From NCBI GenBank assembly GCA_950106755.1, contig OX467086.1, positions 21,098,001-21,162,000 of the forward strand: a stretch of 64,000 bases of DNA. Direction: 5' to 3'. Source of the DNA: Climacium dendroides (Eukaryota > Streptophyta > Bryopsida > Hypnales > Climaciaceae). The stretch's first letter is position 1. Each line of letters opens with the position of its first letter. Below are positions 24,165 through 35,800 of the stretch, piece by piece. The position numbers and the translations under genes were made by a program. The notes beneath the pieces were generated by a model. It was not told where the DNA came from. It saw only the letters and a program-made list of their open reading frames with translations, and made no database searches.

Positions 24165-25050
24165 ACTTAATAACACTTCGTTTAAAGTTATAAAGTTTTT
24201 CACTCGAAAGTAATCCAATATATTTCCATATTGGTATCTCTCCTTCTCATGGATGAAATTGTTCCAAATTACTATCAATTGCTATCAAATCTACGGGGTG
24301 ATAAGTTGTACAATATGAAAGCCTATTTGAATGGGTTTTTTTGTCACTAGTTTCTTCCCAAAAAAACGTAAAAAAAACAAAACACCATTTCAATGAGTGA
24401 ATACTGTATGTTAAATTTCATTCATAACTTACTTTGTAAATTCATGTTTCATCCATATCCATAGATGTGGATAGCTTCATCAATTCAGTGCAGCTTGAGT
24501 GCATTTTGAATAAGGTGAGGTGACGAGAAAAATAAAAGCCACAGACAGGCCCCAACTACCCACGTTAAGTTACGTTCCAAGCACCGTGTGTAAATATGAT
24601 AACTTTTACAAGTCAGGCCTCCTTTTTCTGACACTTGGATGTTCAATTTATTGATAGTTGGTACTGGAGCCGCCGATCTCTTTTACTTATCACACACTCA
24701 ACATCCGAGTGACCTCACTGAAATTTATTACTTTCACACCTGGGACCTCTTCAGCTACTGTATGGCTTTCCCTTTCTCTCTCTTTTTTTTTACACAAATG
24801 AAACGAGATTTTTTTAAATTTAAATTTAAATTTTAAAACACATGGACAAATTCCATTGATAGAGGAAAGAGTACATTGAGACCAAAGAACCAATAGACCT
24901 GAGTAGAATTCTTCACATTTTCAGACAGCAATTAAAAAGAAAATGAAACGAGATTGTGGCTGGCGAGTTTGTACTTTTACCTTGCAATGAAATCTCGTTT
25001 TTCTTCTTCGGTTTTCCTTAGATGGTAGTAACTTATGAAAGATGATCAAA
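24165..25050. other. intergenic sequence
   Basis: No gene was seen. A (AAATTT)n stretch lies at 24815-24833. No repeat borders were recognised. Confidence 0.4.
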
Positions 25051-25924
25051 TTAACCCCTAAAGTCCCAAGGCCTCTTTTCCACCAGAAACCACTCAAAAC
25101 TGCCATTTTTATAGCAATGAGCAAAAAAGTTTAAAAAAAAGTTTTTGTCCCCATATCTAATTGAAGGATCTTGTACTGGACTAGTATAAGAATGTATGAA
25201 ACTTTACAAACTTTGACTACGTAGACTGCAAGATAATTGTGCTTAAAGTGAAGAAAACAAATTTTTCTGCACCTTGCTCAACTACATTATTTGGCTTTAA
25301 ACCTTTATAACTTATCATTTTTGCTCTATTGATTTTGAATTTATAATTTTGTTAGATAAAAAATTGAGTTGAGATTCTAGGATTAAAAAAAAGATTTTAA
25401 ACACTTAACTTTCATTCATTAAAAAATTGTTAAATAGAAGTAGGTTCAAGATTGAAGGAAAATCTAAATTGTTGATAGCTTTAAGATGGAATTGAAATAT
25501 ATTAATCTCAATGGTGAGATTATTCTAGCAAGACATTTCAACCTTGCAAAACTTTTTTTTTGAAAAATCGTGAAAATTGAGGTCAGAATTGAATTCTACG
25601 AATTTTTTTTGTTGAGAAGATGCTCTAATTGCCTGAAAACAAGATTTTTCATAACTTTCTCATAAAAGATCCAAATGGAATGAATCAAAGCTTGTTATGT
25701 ACATAAAAATATAATCTACATAGAACAAATTTTTAAAATTTTTTACTTTAAGTTTTTTTGGAAGTTTTCTTCTACTAGGCTTTGATTGAAATAAAAATTA
25801 TATTTTTGGAAAGCTAATGTGTTTTCATATCTTCACAAGAAGATTCAGAAAATTATGACAAATATTGAGACCATAGGAGCCTGTCCGAAATCCATTTTGT
25901 CCCTCGAGGGACTTTAGGGGTTAA
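25051..25924. mobile_element. TTAA-flanked element, 874 bp (large subfamily)
   Basis: Left end TTAACCCCTAAAGTCCCAAG; reverse complement of right end TTAACCCCTAAAGTCCCTCG. The first 16-17 bases match perfectly, with TTAA on both sides. The interior aligns with the 26394-27305 copy in opposite orientation and with 38175-39091; common blocks include GGATCTTGTA(C/G)TAC and AAACTGC(C/A)(A/G)TTTTTA. No transposase frame. Confidence 0.88.
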
Positions 25925-25935
25925 AAGACTGCTAA

Positions 25936-26166
25936 GGTAGCCAACCCAATTCCAACCATTTAAGCAATTACGCATATTTGTTAAGCATGTGGAGGATATA
26001 TTCACCAAAGTCTAGGAACATAATTGGGTGAGTCTAGGAACAAAGAATAGGAATAGGTGCGGTTTTGGGTGTTTCCACCCTTTGCACACAAGAAAAATTT
26101 CCCCACGGAAGAAACTCGCCGTGCAGACACGTGTCTCTCCTTGAGTGGTCAGAAATGGGTCTGTGC
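25936..26166. mobile_element. short TIR element related to 23427 and 28108
   Basis: The left part, CCAACCCAATTCCAACCATTTAAGCAATTACGCATATTTG in form, matches 23427-23470. The right part, in reverse complement, matches the CCCATTTCTGACCACTTGAG...CGTCTCTGCACGGCG block at 28108-28160. It begins 12 bases after the right border of the 25051-25924 element. Confidence 0.6.
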
Positions 26167-26393
26167 ATGCACTTCATTAGGCTGGAAGAATATATATAAG
26201 CTTAGCTTATGTCAGGGTTCAGATTTGCCTGGGGGTAAGCCCATTGATGGCATTAAATCCCAGACAATACAGCAAGGCTCCTCGAACCCAACCTTGCACA
26301 CTACCCAACATCTCCATTCTTAATTCATTTCTTAACTCTTTCCATTTTCTCCTCTTTCTTTTCTCCAATAACTTTTATGACAAAAGGAAGTCA

Positions 26394-27305
26394 TTATCCC
26401 CTAAAGTTCCAAAGTCCCTACGCAGGAATCTTGGGATTTGGATAGGCCCGTACGATCTCAATTTTTAACAAAAATTTTTGAAACTTTTTTTTTTGAAGAT
26501 AGGAAATCAGATTAGCTTTCTGGGAACATAATTTTTATTTCAATTGATGCCCGGAAACAAAAGTTATGGCATTATAAGTTTGAAGAACAACTTAAGGGGT
26601 AGCCTAGAAAAAATCATGAAAAGTTGAATTTTTTTAGTTTTAAAACTTTTTTTTTCTCAAAATTTATACTTTTGTTTATATTTGAAGTTTTGATTCATTC
26701 TATTTGGACTAGTGATGAGAAAATTACGGACAATCTTGTTTTTCAGGCAATCTAAGCATCTTTTAGAAAAATTGACTTGTAGGATTTATTTTTTAATGCA
26801 ATTTTTATAATAATTTTTTTTTTAGGTATGGTTAAATTTGCTTGCTAGAACAATCTCATCACTGGGATTATTGTACTTCAATTCCATCACTTAGAGCTAA
26901 TAATGGTTTAGTTATCCCTTCAATCTTGAACCTACTTCTACTTAAACCATTAATGAGTGAAAATCAAGTGTTTTTTTATTGAATTTTTTTTTCTTAGATT
27001 CTCAACTCAATTCTTCAACATAAAAAATTACAAAATCAAAATCAATAGTACAAAAAAATTTAAGTTAAGAAGATTCAAAGCCAAAACATCTATTCAATCA
27101 AGGTGTTAATTTCTTCACTTTAAAATGCAAATATCTTACAATCATGCGGTCAAAGTTTCTGAATTTTTTTTTTCCACATTTTTCCACTAGTGTAGTACAA
27201 GATCCTATAGTTAGATGTGCCAAAAAACAAAATTTAAAGTTTTTTGCTCTTTACAATAGAAATGGCAGTTTTGATGAAAAAAAGACCTTGGACGTCAAGG
27301 GTTAA
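26394..27305. mobile_element. TTAA-type element, 912 bp, inverted relative to the 25051 copy
   Basis: The left border is TTAT-CCCCTAAAGTTCCAAAG (TTAA decayed) and the right border in reverse complement is TTAACCCTTGACGTCCAAGG. Read from its right end it follows the 25051 copy through AAAACTGCCATTT, GGATCTTGTACTA and a conserved TTTGACCG/TTTGACTA block. Non-coding. Confidence 0.75.
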
Positions 27306-28107
27306 GGGCCTATTTATGCCCCAAAACTTTGTTCAAAGAAATGTAATGTTTTGATCATAAGATAGCTATGGACCCAAAGCAAAGGCCCAAATCAAAACAC
27401 TCCATTTCTTTAATCTCCAACCCAAAATTTTTGGGTGGTTTTTTGCAGAAGTTTAATTAGCTACAGTACCTTACTTGAAAGCTTACCTCGAACAGCGGTT
27501 AATTTAAGGTAGTTGACCTCCTGTCTTCGATGTATTGTACAAATGTACAAAATGCATTTTTTTTCTTTTTTAATCCTTTTCTTTTTTTTTCTTTTTTCTT
27601 CCTCTCTTTTGATTTGCTTTGAGGAATTGAACCTAGCTACTGGCTGTCATTTTGTTTTTATTTTCAAAACAAAAAGAAAAACCAGCTACTGCACAGTACA
27701 GTACCTTCAAAGAAAAGGAGGCCCCAGAAGTCGACTTAGACAGAGGACCTAGGCTTAATCATATTGTCAAGATAAACAACAAGCGGCCGCTGCATCTCCC
27801 TTCCACCCACAAAGTGACAAGTAGTAGCACTTCAGTTACATTTTTGTTTTCTTTGTTATTGAAGTTACTGTACAGGTACATTCTTTCTAGTTTCGGTGTT
27901 TTACAGCTGCGTTTGTTCGCCAATCTAGGCATGCACTGGTCACAGCATATGACCACGGTAATGAACGTGGCGGCTGCAATGTCAGGTTTCTGAAGCAAAG
28001 ACTGTGTAGAAATTCAGAGAATGAAACTGCGTTTTTCAATGGAATCTTTGGGTTTCTCATTACTATTAAAGAGCGGATCCTAAACTCCCTCCGTCAGTGT
28101 AAGGGAC
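27306..28107. other. intergenic sequence with T-rich tract
   Basis: A T/C-rich run lies at 27555-27610. GC is higher at 27700-28000, where open frames overlap on both strands (27652-27993 plus, 27998-27759 minus). Neither has recognisable domains, so no gene is claimed. Confidence 0.35.
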
Positions 28108-28476
28108 GGAACCCATTTCTGACCACTTGAGAGCAGATACACGTCTCTGCACGGCGGAGTTTGGAAGGTTTCCATAGTTTTTCAGGGTTTTATTCCTCAA
28201 AACATAACTTAACTACTATGAGTTTTCTAGCTGTGCAGATTTCGTTTGACCCATACTAGTCATAATTATAGACCTTCCTATCTTTGACCAAGGGCTAGTT
28301 GCAAAAACCACTCAGGGGTGGTTGCAATATTGAGAGTCTTGGAGCCAATCATAACGTGCCACAATTGCGTCGGAATTGTGCCATAATTTATCAATGTTGA
28401 TCTCTTCTTGCACGGAAAGAGAGTAGCTGACATTGCTAGAATGGTGTGTGTGTGTGATCGGGAATGAGTTGTCTCC
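28108..28476. mobile_element. degenerate copy of the 23427-type TIR element
   Basis: It aligns with 23427-23812 through the interior (GTTTGGAAGG, TTTTATT, TAGACCTT(C/T)CTAT, GGTTGCAATATTGA, GCCAATCATAA). The left end AACCCATTTCTGACCACTTGAG is recognisable; the right end is weak. Confidence 0.5.
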
Positions 28477-28636
28477 CTTCATAGACCTTAGAGCATCATC
28501 ACCATTGCACACTATGATTTACAAGTCATGATTTCACATCTACATTTGGCAAGATCTTGATTCTTGTGTCCCACCCTTACCTTCTAAATGTGTCATATAA
28601 ATAAGTGTATTAACAAATTAGAAATTAGATTTAGGG

Positions 28637-28712
28637 AAATCAAATGTACATTGTTTGTACGTTGCTGAAGGCTATGAAAAGGCAAAATGTACAAACAGTG
28701 TGCATTTGATGA
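28637..28712. repeat. short inverted repeat (about 76 bp)
   Basis: The left arm ATCAAATGTACATTGTTTGTAC pairs with a right arm whose reverse complement is ATCAAATGCACACTGTTTGTAC, around a loop of about 30 bases. It could be a tiny fold-back element. Confidence 0.55.
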
Positions 28713-29099
28713 GGTGTGTGCTTCTAGAACCTCCTACCACCTGGCTGCAGATAAACATAAATTGGTATCAAATGTGCTGTAAGTAGAAAGAGTTTTTTCA
28801 GAGAAAAGCCTGATTGCATGCCCCCAGCTGAGTCTTCCTTTCCCTGTGATCGAGTTGTGCCACAGACTATTCCTGTGAATGGACTTGGGCAGTGCCTGGT
28901 ACTCTGAAAATGTACAGGACTTACTGTACTGCTGTGCAGCTTCCATCACCCCGGCCAGTCACACAACTAATCCACCAAATGGATGGACATGACACAACAC
29001 TGTGATGACATGGTTTGACTCACCGTCCATGGACGGTGGTGGAGCTAGTGCCAGATTAATATCATTATACTTTATTTTTATTTTTACGAAGATGGAATT

Positions 29100-29640
29100 A
29101 ATTGGCATCTAACCCAAGTCGTTTCATATTTTTTGGACTTTTGTGGAATTAGTTATGAATTTTTGAAATTGAAAACATTATGGTCTCTCAAATGACCACC
29201 TCCTGAAATGTATACAATTGGCACATTGAAGAGAAAAAAAAAATGTGCCTTTGTGTTGGTAGTTGCTTGTCAAGCAGGGCCACTTTTAGAGCAAACTTTC
29301 TTAAGTAGAAGAAAATTGATTAATTCTTGCATGTGTTAATGAAGAGTTTGTTGGATATTAGTAGTTCTACTAACTATGTTCCAAGGAAAACAATAGGAAG
29401 TAGTAGTTGAGGTAGTTTGCTCTAAAAAAAACCTGTGCTCTAAAAGCTCCTATGCTCTAAAGGTGATCGTGACAATGAGTTACATTTTGCTTCCTTCATT
29501 GTACCAAAAATGTACATTTTAGGAAGTGGTCACTTTTAGTGACCACTACGTTTCAACTTCAAAATTTGTAACTAATTCCACATAGGTCCAAAAAAATATG
29601 AAATGACTTGGATCCGAAAATTTACTGAAAATTGTTTTAA
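29100..29640. mobile_element. element with about 140-bp terminal inverted repeats
   Basis: The left arm starts near CCAAGTCGTTTCATATTTTT at 29115. The right arm, in reverse complement, starts CCAAGTCATTTCATATTTTT (ending about 29612). The arms stay alignable for about 140 bp through GTGGAATTAGTTA, TGACCAC(C/T)TCCT(G/A)AAATGTA and a final ATTGAAG. The middle, about 250 bp, is unpaired and non-coding. Outer borders are uncertain. Confidence 0.65.
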
Positions 29641-29681
29641 GGAATTTAGCTTCCCCCAAAGGCAATCTTAAATCAGGTTGC

Positions 29682-29926
29682 TTGAACCCTCAAATGACAA
29701 GCTGGTCACCGTGGAAATAATTTGTTTGTGTATTGTGCAAATTGGTGGCTTTAAAAAAAATGCAAAAGCACTCATTGGAAGACAACCTATCGTAAAAGAC
29801 CTTTTTTCACACAAAATTTGGAGGATGAATAGTTACACTTCTGCCCTCAGTGCAGCCCTCACTGCATGGAGAGATTCTTTGTCATTCATTAGGTAGAAAA
29901 TGTCCTCAGCGTCGTTTATGGGTTAA
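29682..29926. mobile_element. TTAA-type element, 245 bp, same family as 23955
   Basis: The left border TTGAACCCTCAAATGACAAG has a decayed TTAA; the right border in reverse complement is TTAACCCATAAACGACGCTG. The interior AAAGCACTCATTGGAAG, GGATGAATAGTT(A/G)CACTT and GATTCTTTGTCATTCAT blocks match the 53669 copy closely. Confidence 0.8.
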
Positions 29927-30757
29927 GATCAGACTAACCATTAACCCTTTGTATCAGCAATAGTGGATGATATTGAATTGCAGTGCACATCAACTTGAAA
30001 AACAAACTGTAAGACAATGTAAATCACTTGTTCCTAACCATGTTTTGGAGTGCATGTTGGCCCAAATAGGTCAACAGCTAGCATTCCATATTCAAAGTGA
30101 AAGGCAGACATCGAAACAAAAAACTAGACAAATTAATAGCAATGCATCATGTTTCTTTATACAGTACTGTCAATTCAAAGCATCTAGACGGACACCAGGC
30201 AGACTTCAGTTCGTGTTCTCCCACTTTCCACTGTAAACTTGAGAAACAAAAGACGAATTTATGCAAATGGACCCCAGTTTCACTCACTTATTGAGCGCTG
30301 CTTTTCCATCTTTTTCTTCTTCTTGTGATTCTAATATTGACTTGTCAACGTAATCGCCACAGTGTATGTACAGAAAAAAACGGGATTGTACAGCACTGCC
30401 AGTGCGTCCCGGGAGTCCTGGCATTGTGATGGACTTTTGATGGCTTCGGGATGTATTATGAATCTCAAGTGCATCAATTTGTAGATCGAATCATCATCGG
30501 CGAGTAGGCTGCGGCTGCAGCTCCTGCAGCTGGCTTCCTTAAGTGGCCTGTGGGGGTGGGGACAAGTAATCACTGTGCCAAAATTATTCTGTCGGGTCTG
30601 TTGGGAGGTTTTCCAACCTTGATGTGTTTGTTGCCCAGCCCAGCGCACCTTCTGCTTCAAATCATCACTGGGGCAGCAGAATGCACGATATGGAGATTGG
30701 GACCATCATCATACTGGCATCATAGGTTGGAGAACCCACTTTCAGTTTACCCTTAAA
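29927..30757. other. intergenic sequence
   Basis: Moderate GC from 30300. No gene or RNA gene recognised; the open frames overlap on both strands and lack domains. Confidence 0.35.
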
Positions 30758-30960
30758 AAACAACCGTAGACAATGAGTACGTGTTGAAACAACCGTAGAC
30801 AATGAGTACGTGTTGAAACAACCGTAGACAATGAGTACGTGTTGAAACAATCGTAGACAATGAGTACGTGTTGAAACAATCGTAGACGATGAGTACGTGT
30901 TGAAACAATCGTAGACGATGAGTACATGTTGAAACAATTGTAGACGATGAGTACGTGTTG
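30758..30960. repeat. 29-bp minisatellite, exactly 7 copies
   Basis: The unit is AAACAACCGTAGACAATGAG followed by TACGTGTTG. Seven complete copies fill 203 bp with no length change. Substitutions are graded from left to right: the first three units share CAACCG and GACAAT, the middle one has CAATCG and GACAAT, and the last three have GACGAT. Since 29 is not a multiple of 3 the array is open in several frames on the minus strand, which is not evidence of coding. Confidence 0.97.
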
Positions 30961-32839
30961 GCCACCCTCGTGATTCTTGCTTTGCAATTTGCAACTTGTT
31001 GTTACATCGAGCACACTACTGTACTCATGAGTCTTCTTTTCTCGTCATGTTAATTCCCGAATAAAATTTTGGAGCACATTCTTGAAATTGCCTTCTTTTG
31101 GGGCCCGGGGAATGTACATACGTGTAAATCTCATGTACATGTGTGCTCCCGGAATAGAAAAACAGCCTTTAGTGTTACTCACATAGTTTTCTACTTTTCC
31201 ACCTGCTTTGAGTTTCCAGGGCCAACTCTAACAACAACTATTGCTTATGCGGAAGTACACCGCCTATGTATTTGATCTTCTGTCGGTTTTAAGTTCATCA
31301 GATACTAATAATACTTTGACTCTTAATAGCTTTTGTGTATAACTTCCGCATGATGCATGCTTAGGTGTGGTGGAATCCCTTTTTCAGTTAATAATAAAAG
31401 TCTATGAAAAGAAATAGGGACTAATGCAACTACAGTATAGGAACTTGGCTCCTGTGCAAAATGTGTCAAAATTTGCAAAATGCTTAATGTTCTCCTGCCT
31501 TAGTGATTGGAAATTATGGCTGTCAGAGAGAAAAAAATAAGCTTAGCCTCTGTCGGAACTTATGTACGAACTTGTGGATCAAAATCCTTGACAGAGCATA
31601 TTATCAAGTTTTCTCTATGCCTCCAAAATAATACCCAAATCCTTCAAGATAAATCGTACTCTGGCACCTTGGGCATGCAGCAGCAGAAAATTCTGCAAAA
31701 TCTGGCCCACTTAGGACAATTGTAGACGCTTGATTTAATTGTAGAAGCCTGAAATAGAAGCTTGGCTTAATTGCTGAACTGAAATAGAAGCTCACCTTTC
31801 TGTCAGCTCGAAGTTATCCATCATGTGTGGACTGTGGAGTGCAGAGGCACTAGAGCATGCAGGAACATGCATGTTCCAAAGTTTTGGTTTGTTGAACAAC
31901 CGGTCTGGTAGTGGTATCAATTCCACAGGAGCTCATGATGATAGGAATTTCTTTTTTTAAAGTCACTCTTGAGTCTGAGCTTTGTGAGTTGCCTTTGCGT
32001 ACTGGCAAATTAAAGAGAAGAAAAATCAAGTGCTCTCATCGGGAGGAATCTGCTTGAGCGTTGTTATTGATGGAGGATGTCTCCACACGACTGCTTTTGC
32101 TCAAAGCATCCTAACCGACTTGCATTTACAACCTGGCTGCAGTACTCTTCAGCTTTTGCCTTCTTCACGGCCTTCTACACTTTCCGAAAACAAATCTTGC
32201 ACAACATATGGAGCTGTGTGAAGATGTCCAAGGTAATTTCAGTACAGATCAACTTGAGCCTGGACTTCGGTGAATTGCTACGTTGCTGGCTCAAAAGATC
32301 AAAATTACAGGATGTATTTAAAATAAAAGGCCTCGAAGATGTGAAGAAACACTCAACTTAACTCCAGAGACAACTAAACGATGCCTTGGATTACCAGAAA
32401 AGGGAAGTTGTCCACAATGTGAGATCACTTGCAACAAATATCAGAAGTTTGTGAACATGCTTTATTTACAGATTCATCGCCCGTGGAGCAGGTCGGAGAT
32501 GGCTTGCTCCTATTCTATTATCACCTTACATCTCAAGCGATGCTTAAAGGCAAAAAAACGAGTCCCACCTGAGTGACTCTTATTGAGTAGTTAGTAATTT
32601 CAGGCTTGTCAATGTCCTACTTCAGGAGTATACATGAGGGCCTTGTAACCCAGATCTAACAGCAGTATAATAGTGCTAGTTCATTATATACATATTAGTG
32701 CTTAGCATGTGTAATAATCGCACAACTTCGTGAGCATCATATCTCCACTTGTCCCCGTTAATTCCGCAAACTATTGATATTAGTTAACTACACCTCATGC
32801 TGTGCAATTAGCGGTATGAGCACATGATCACACAGGTTT
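30961..32839. other. intergenic region downstream of the patatin-like gene
   Basis: Moderate GC, no supported gene. A small direct repeat of AATTGTAGA(C/A)G(C/-)...TGAAATAGAAGC units lies at 31715-31795. The 3' UTR of the minus-strand gene should extend into the right end of this stretch. Confidence 0.35.
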
Positions 32840-35800
32840 TCACGAGAAAACACCGAATAGGTCACGGTAGGCCCCTGAGCCACCGGCTCCTCCAGATCCC
32901 GGAGTGTCGCTGTAAGAACTGGAGGAGTGTGACGAGGAAGAATTATATGCATCTCCGTAAGATGCATATTGCGTTGGCTCCGGAGTTGCAGCATATGAGG
33001 TGGAATTTGACTCATACGTTGGCCTTTCATATGCAGAGGCTGTCACACTGTAAGAAGGCACATAGGAAGAGTTTTGGCTTTCGTACCTTGGGTCCGTAGA
33101 GTAAGAAGAAGCACCATAGGAGGATCCAGACTCTGTTCTGGAGAAGGGGGAAGAAAATGGGCTTTCATGTTTTGGTTCAGTATACGAGGCGGAGTACGAA
33201 GGCTCATGGGAACTCTGGCTGTATGACAAGGTTCGGTATGTGTCCTCAAAGGGGGAAGGCATGTAAGAGGGAGGACGGGTGGTGTTCCCATAAGAAGCGG
33301 AATCAGAGGAAGGGTTGTAAGGTGAGTTATAAGAAGTGTTATAGGAAGAGTTGTTGGAGGAATTATAGTCATAAGAATTAGGAGAGGAATAGGAAGATCT
33401 GTAAGCAGGGTCACTATAAGGAACGAAAGTAGAATCCAATTTGAGGTTGTTGAATGACTCTTCGAAATAGGCTGCTCGTGGGACATACGGAAATGTGACA
33501 TATGCACTCGCCTTTTCTTCTTTCTTCGCTGCAGGTACCTCTTCTGCTTTGGCTTCTGCTTTGGTTTCTGCTTTAGCATCTGACTTGGCTTCTGGTTTGG
33601 CTTCAGGCTTAGCCTCTTCCGTTTTAGCTTCTTTCTTTGGGGCTGGCTTCTTCTTCTCTGGGGGTGGTGGATCAGCTGCTTCCGGGGGAGGAGAGGGTGT
33701 TTCTACCACAACGGGGGGTGGAGCTAGCTCTACCGGGGCTGGTTTTGGTGCTGATGCAAGCCGCTCCTTCCTCTCAGCTGATAGCCACTCCGCAAACCTG
33801 GTCACATTCACAGATCGATGTCAATGTGCCGATTTTCGATCCAGACTTGTTAAAGACACAAATCACTAGTAGACAACATCTCCGTGTCTAACCACGTTAA
33901 ACCCTGTTCAGTTAATTGAGACTCCATTTAAGGCAGTTTTGAACGAAAATCCTGGCAAGTTTAGGTATGAAAACCTCCAGGGGGTGAGTTTTATCCTATT
34001 GAATTTTGGTATTCCCTTAATGAATTTCTGAAAGCTTGTCTAGAAATGCAGTTGAACAGAGAAGGAACTGTGCTCGTGAAATAGTCACAGGAATATGCAA
34101 TGTAACGAGGTTATCAGAGATAATTAGCAAACCTGTAGAGAGCTTCCCGGTTAGTTCCATGATGATGAATAGGGGTGAGCTTCCCGGTTTGAAAATCCCG
34201 CTCAGAGACCGGCTCATCCAACAAGTGCTTTGCTGTTGTCATCAGTTTCCAGAGGTTTGACTCTGACGAGTCATCCACGGATGCAAGGGGTCCGTTCAGG
34301 TTGTCGGTCTGCACATCTCACCTCATATTAACACCTGACATACTGAACATCTTGAAAAAGGACTGTTCCAAATAAATGCAAAACTTCCAAATGTGAGAGA
34401 CTGAAATTGTTAACCCCTAAAGGACGGGAGTTGCAAGAAACAGTGTTGCAGAAGCCACATGGTGGCCTTGTGGTCCTTTAGGGGTTAAGCTTATTCTCTA
34501 CAGTGCCAACTGTCAACACGGTGCAGCCAGGACGTACCTGAATTCGGAGATAATTGGATGGGCATTGTTGTGACTGAAACATAATTGACAGATTATAGTC
34601 CACCATGTCCGCACTCGCGTTGAACACCATGTCCACCAAGGGAGCCTCGCCTTTGTTCGCCAGCCAGTCCTTCAGTCCCCACCTTGCCACCTCTCTAGCA
34701 TCATAACCCATTGTATGCTGCCCAGTTCCAAGGGATAGCACCAAGATATCGCTGTAGTTCTACACAATCGTCCAAATATTAGACGTCCACGTTAGAGCAT
34801 CACGTGAGGTTCACCTCAAAGACAGAAATCTCACCAAGCTGAAAATCTCGCCAAGGTTGCAAACAGAAAACTCATTACTCTGGTTTTGACAAGCAAGCGC
34901 AAATTACTCACCGAATAGTTCACTCTGTCAGCCAAAGGTCCATGAGATCCCGACTCCTTGATTGCTTGCGTGATCGCCAGATACGTCTGTGCTCCACCGG
35001 GACAAAGAATTCATGTCAATATCGCATCACCCAAGCTAGGATTCGGAAACCTTTAGACAAGTAATCTAATGCGATCATGAGCATGTACTTTGTCCTTAGA
35101 ACTCCAAACATATGGTGATAAATATCAACAGAAGTGAAAAAAGATCATTTTATATCATTCTAACTTTAGGTGCGAACCAAAGTAATTTGAAGAAAAATAA
35201 AGTAGGGTGAAAGTGCAAGGCAGTCCATGGTGATAATATCAAATCAACGAAGCATTGAAAGAAGTGCAAGCCTTACCGGATTGTTCACAACAACACCTCC
35301 ATCGATCAAGTTGAATTCCCGCGTCTCGTTAGGCTCAACAGAGATATCGGTTAAAGTAAAATGAATTGGAGGGAAGAACGTCGGGGCTGCAGAAGTAGCT
35401 CGGCAAACTGCTTTAATGGGCGGGTTTTCAAGAGTGTCCTGCTGGGCCTGATAAGAAACAATTCCACATTCACGTCACACGCCACAGGTTAAACAAAAAG
35501 GGGTACCAGTATATCATTTTTAACGATAATTTAACATATCAATACTGAGTATTATATCACTCATTTTTAATATGTTAAGCAACAGGACCATACAGTTAGC
35601 AATGATATCCGGCTGACCTGCCAAGACGAGAAGAAAACCGGTTGCTGAAGTTTGGTGTCAAACGTGGGGATGAGAATGGATGTGAGCGCCCGGTCAAGAA
35701 GTGGATCGCTCTCAAAATACTGGTCCAGCAAGCGCTGCAATCCTCGAGGTTTGTACTTGGGCCCATTCATCGCCATGAAACTCCGCCTTGTCTGCCCAAA

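Noticed and set aside
30758..30960. CRISPR-like array
   Set aside because: Units are directly adjacent without spacers and the genome is a plant's; it is a minisatellite.
30665..31014. Three overlapping repetitive open frames on the minus strand
   Set aside because: All are produced by the 29-bp minisatellite, which shifts frame with each unit.
33043..33579. 178-codon minus-strand frame overlapping the patatin tail
   Set aside because: It is a +1 reading of the repetitive tail codons. The patatin frame is joined by a correct splice site and this one is not.
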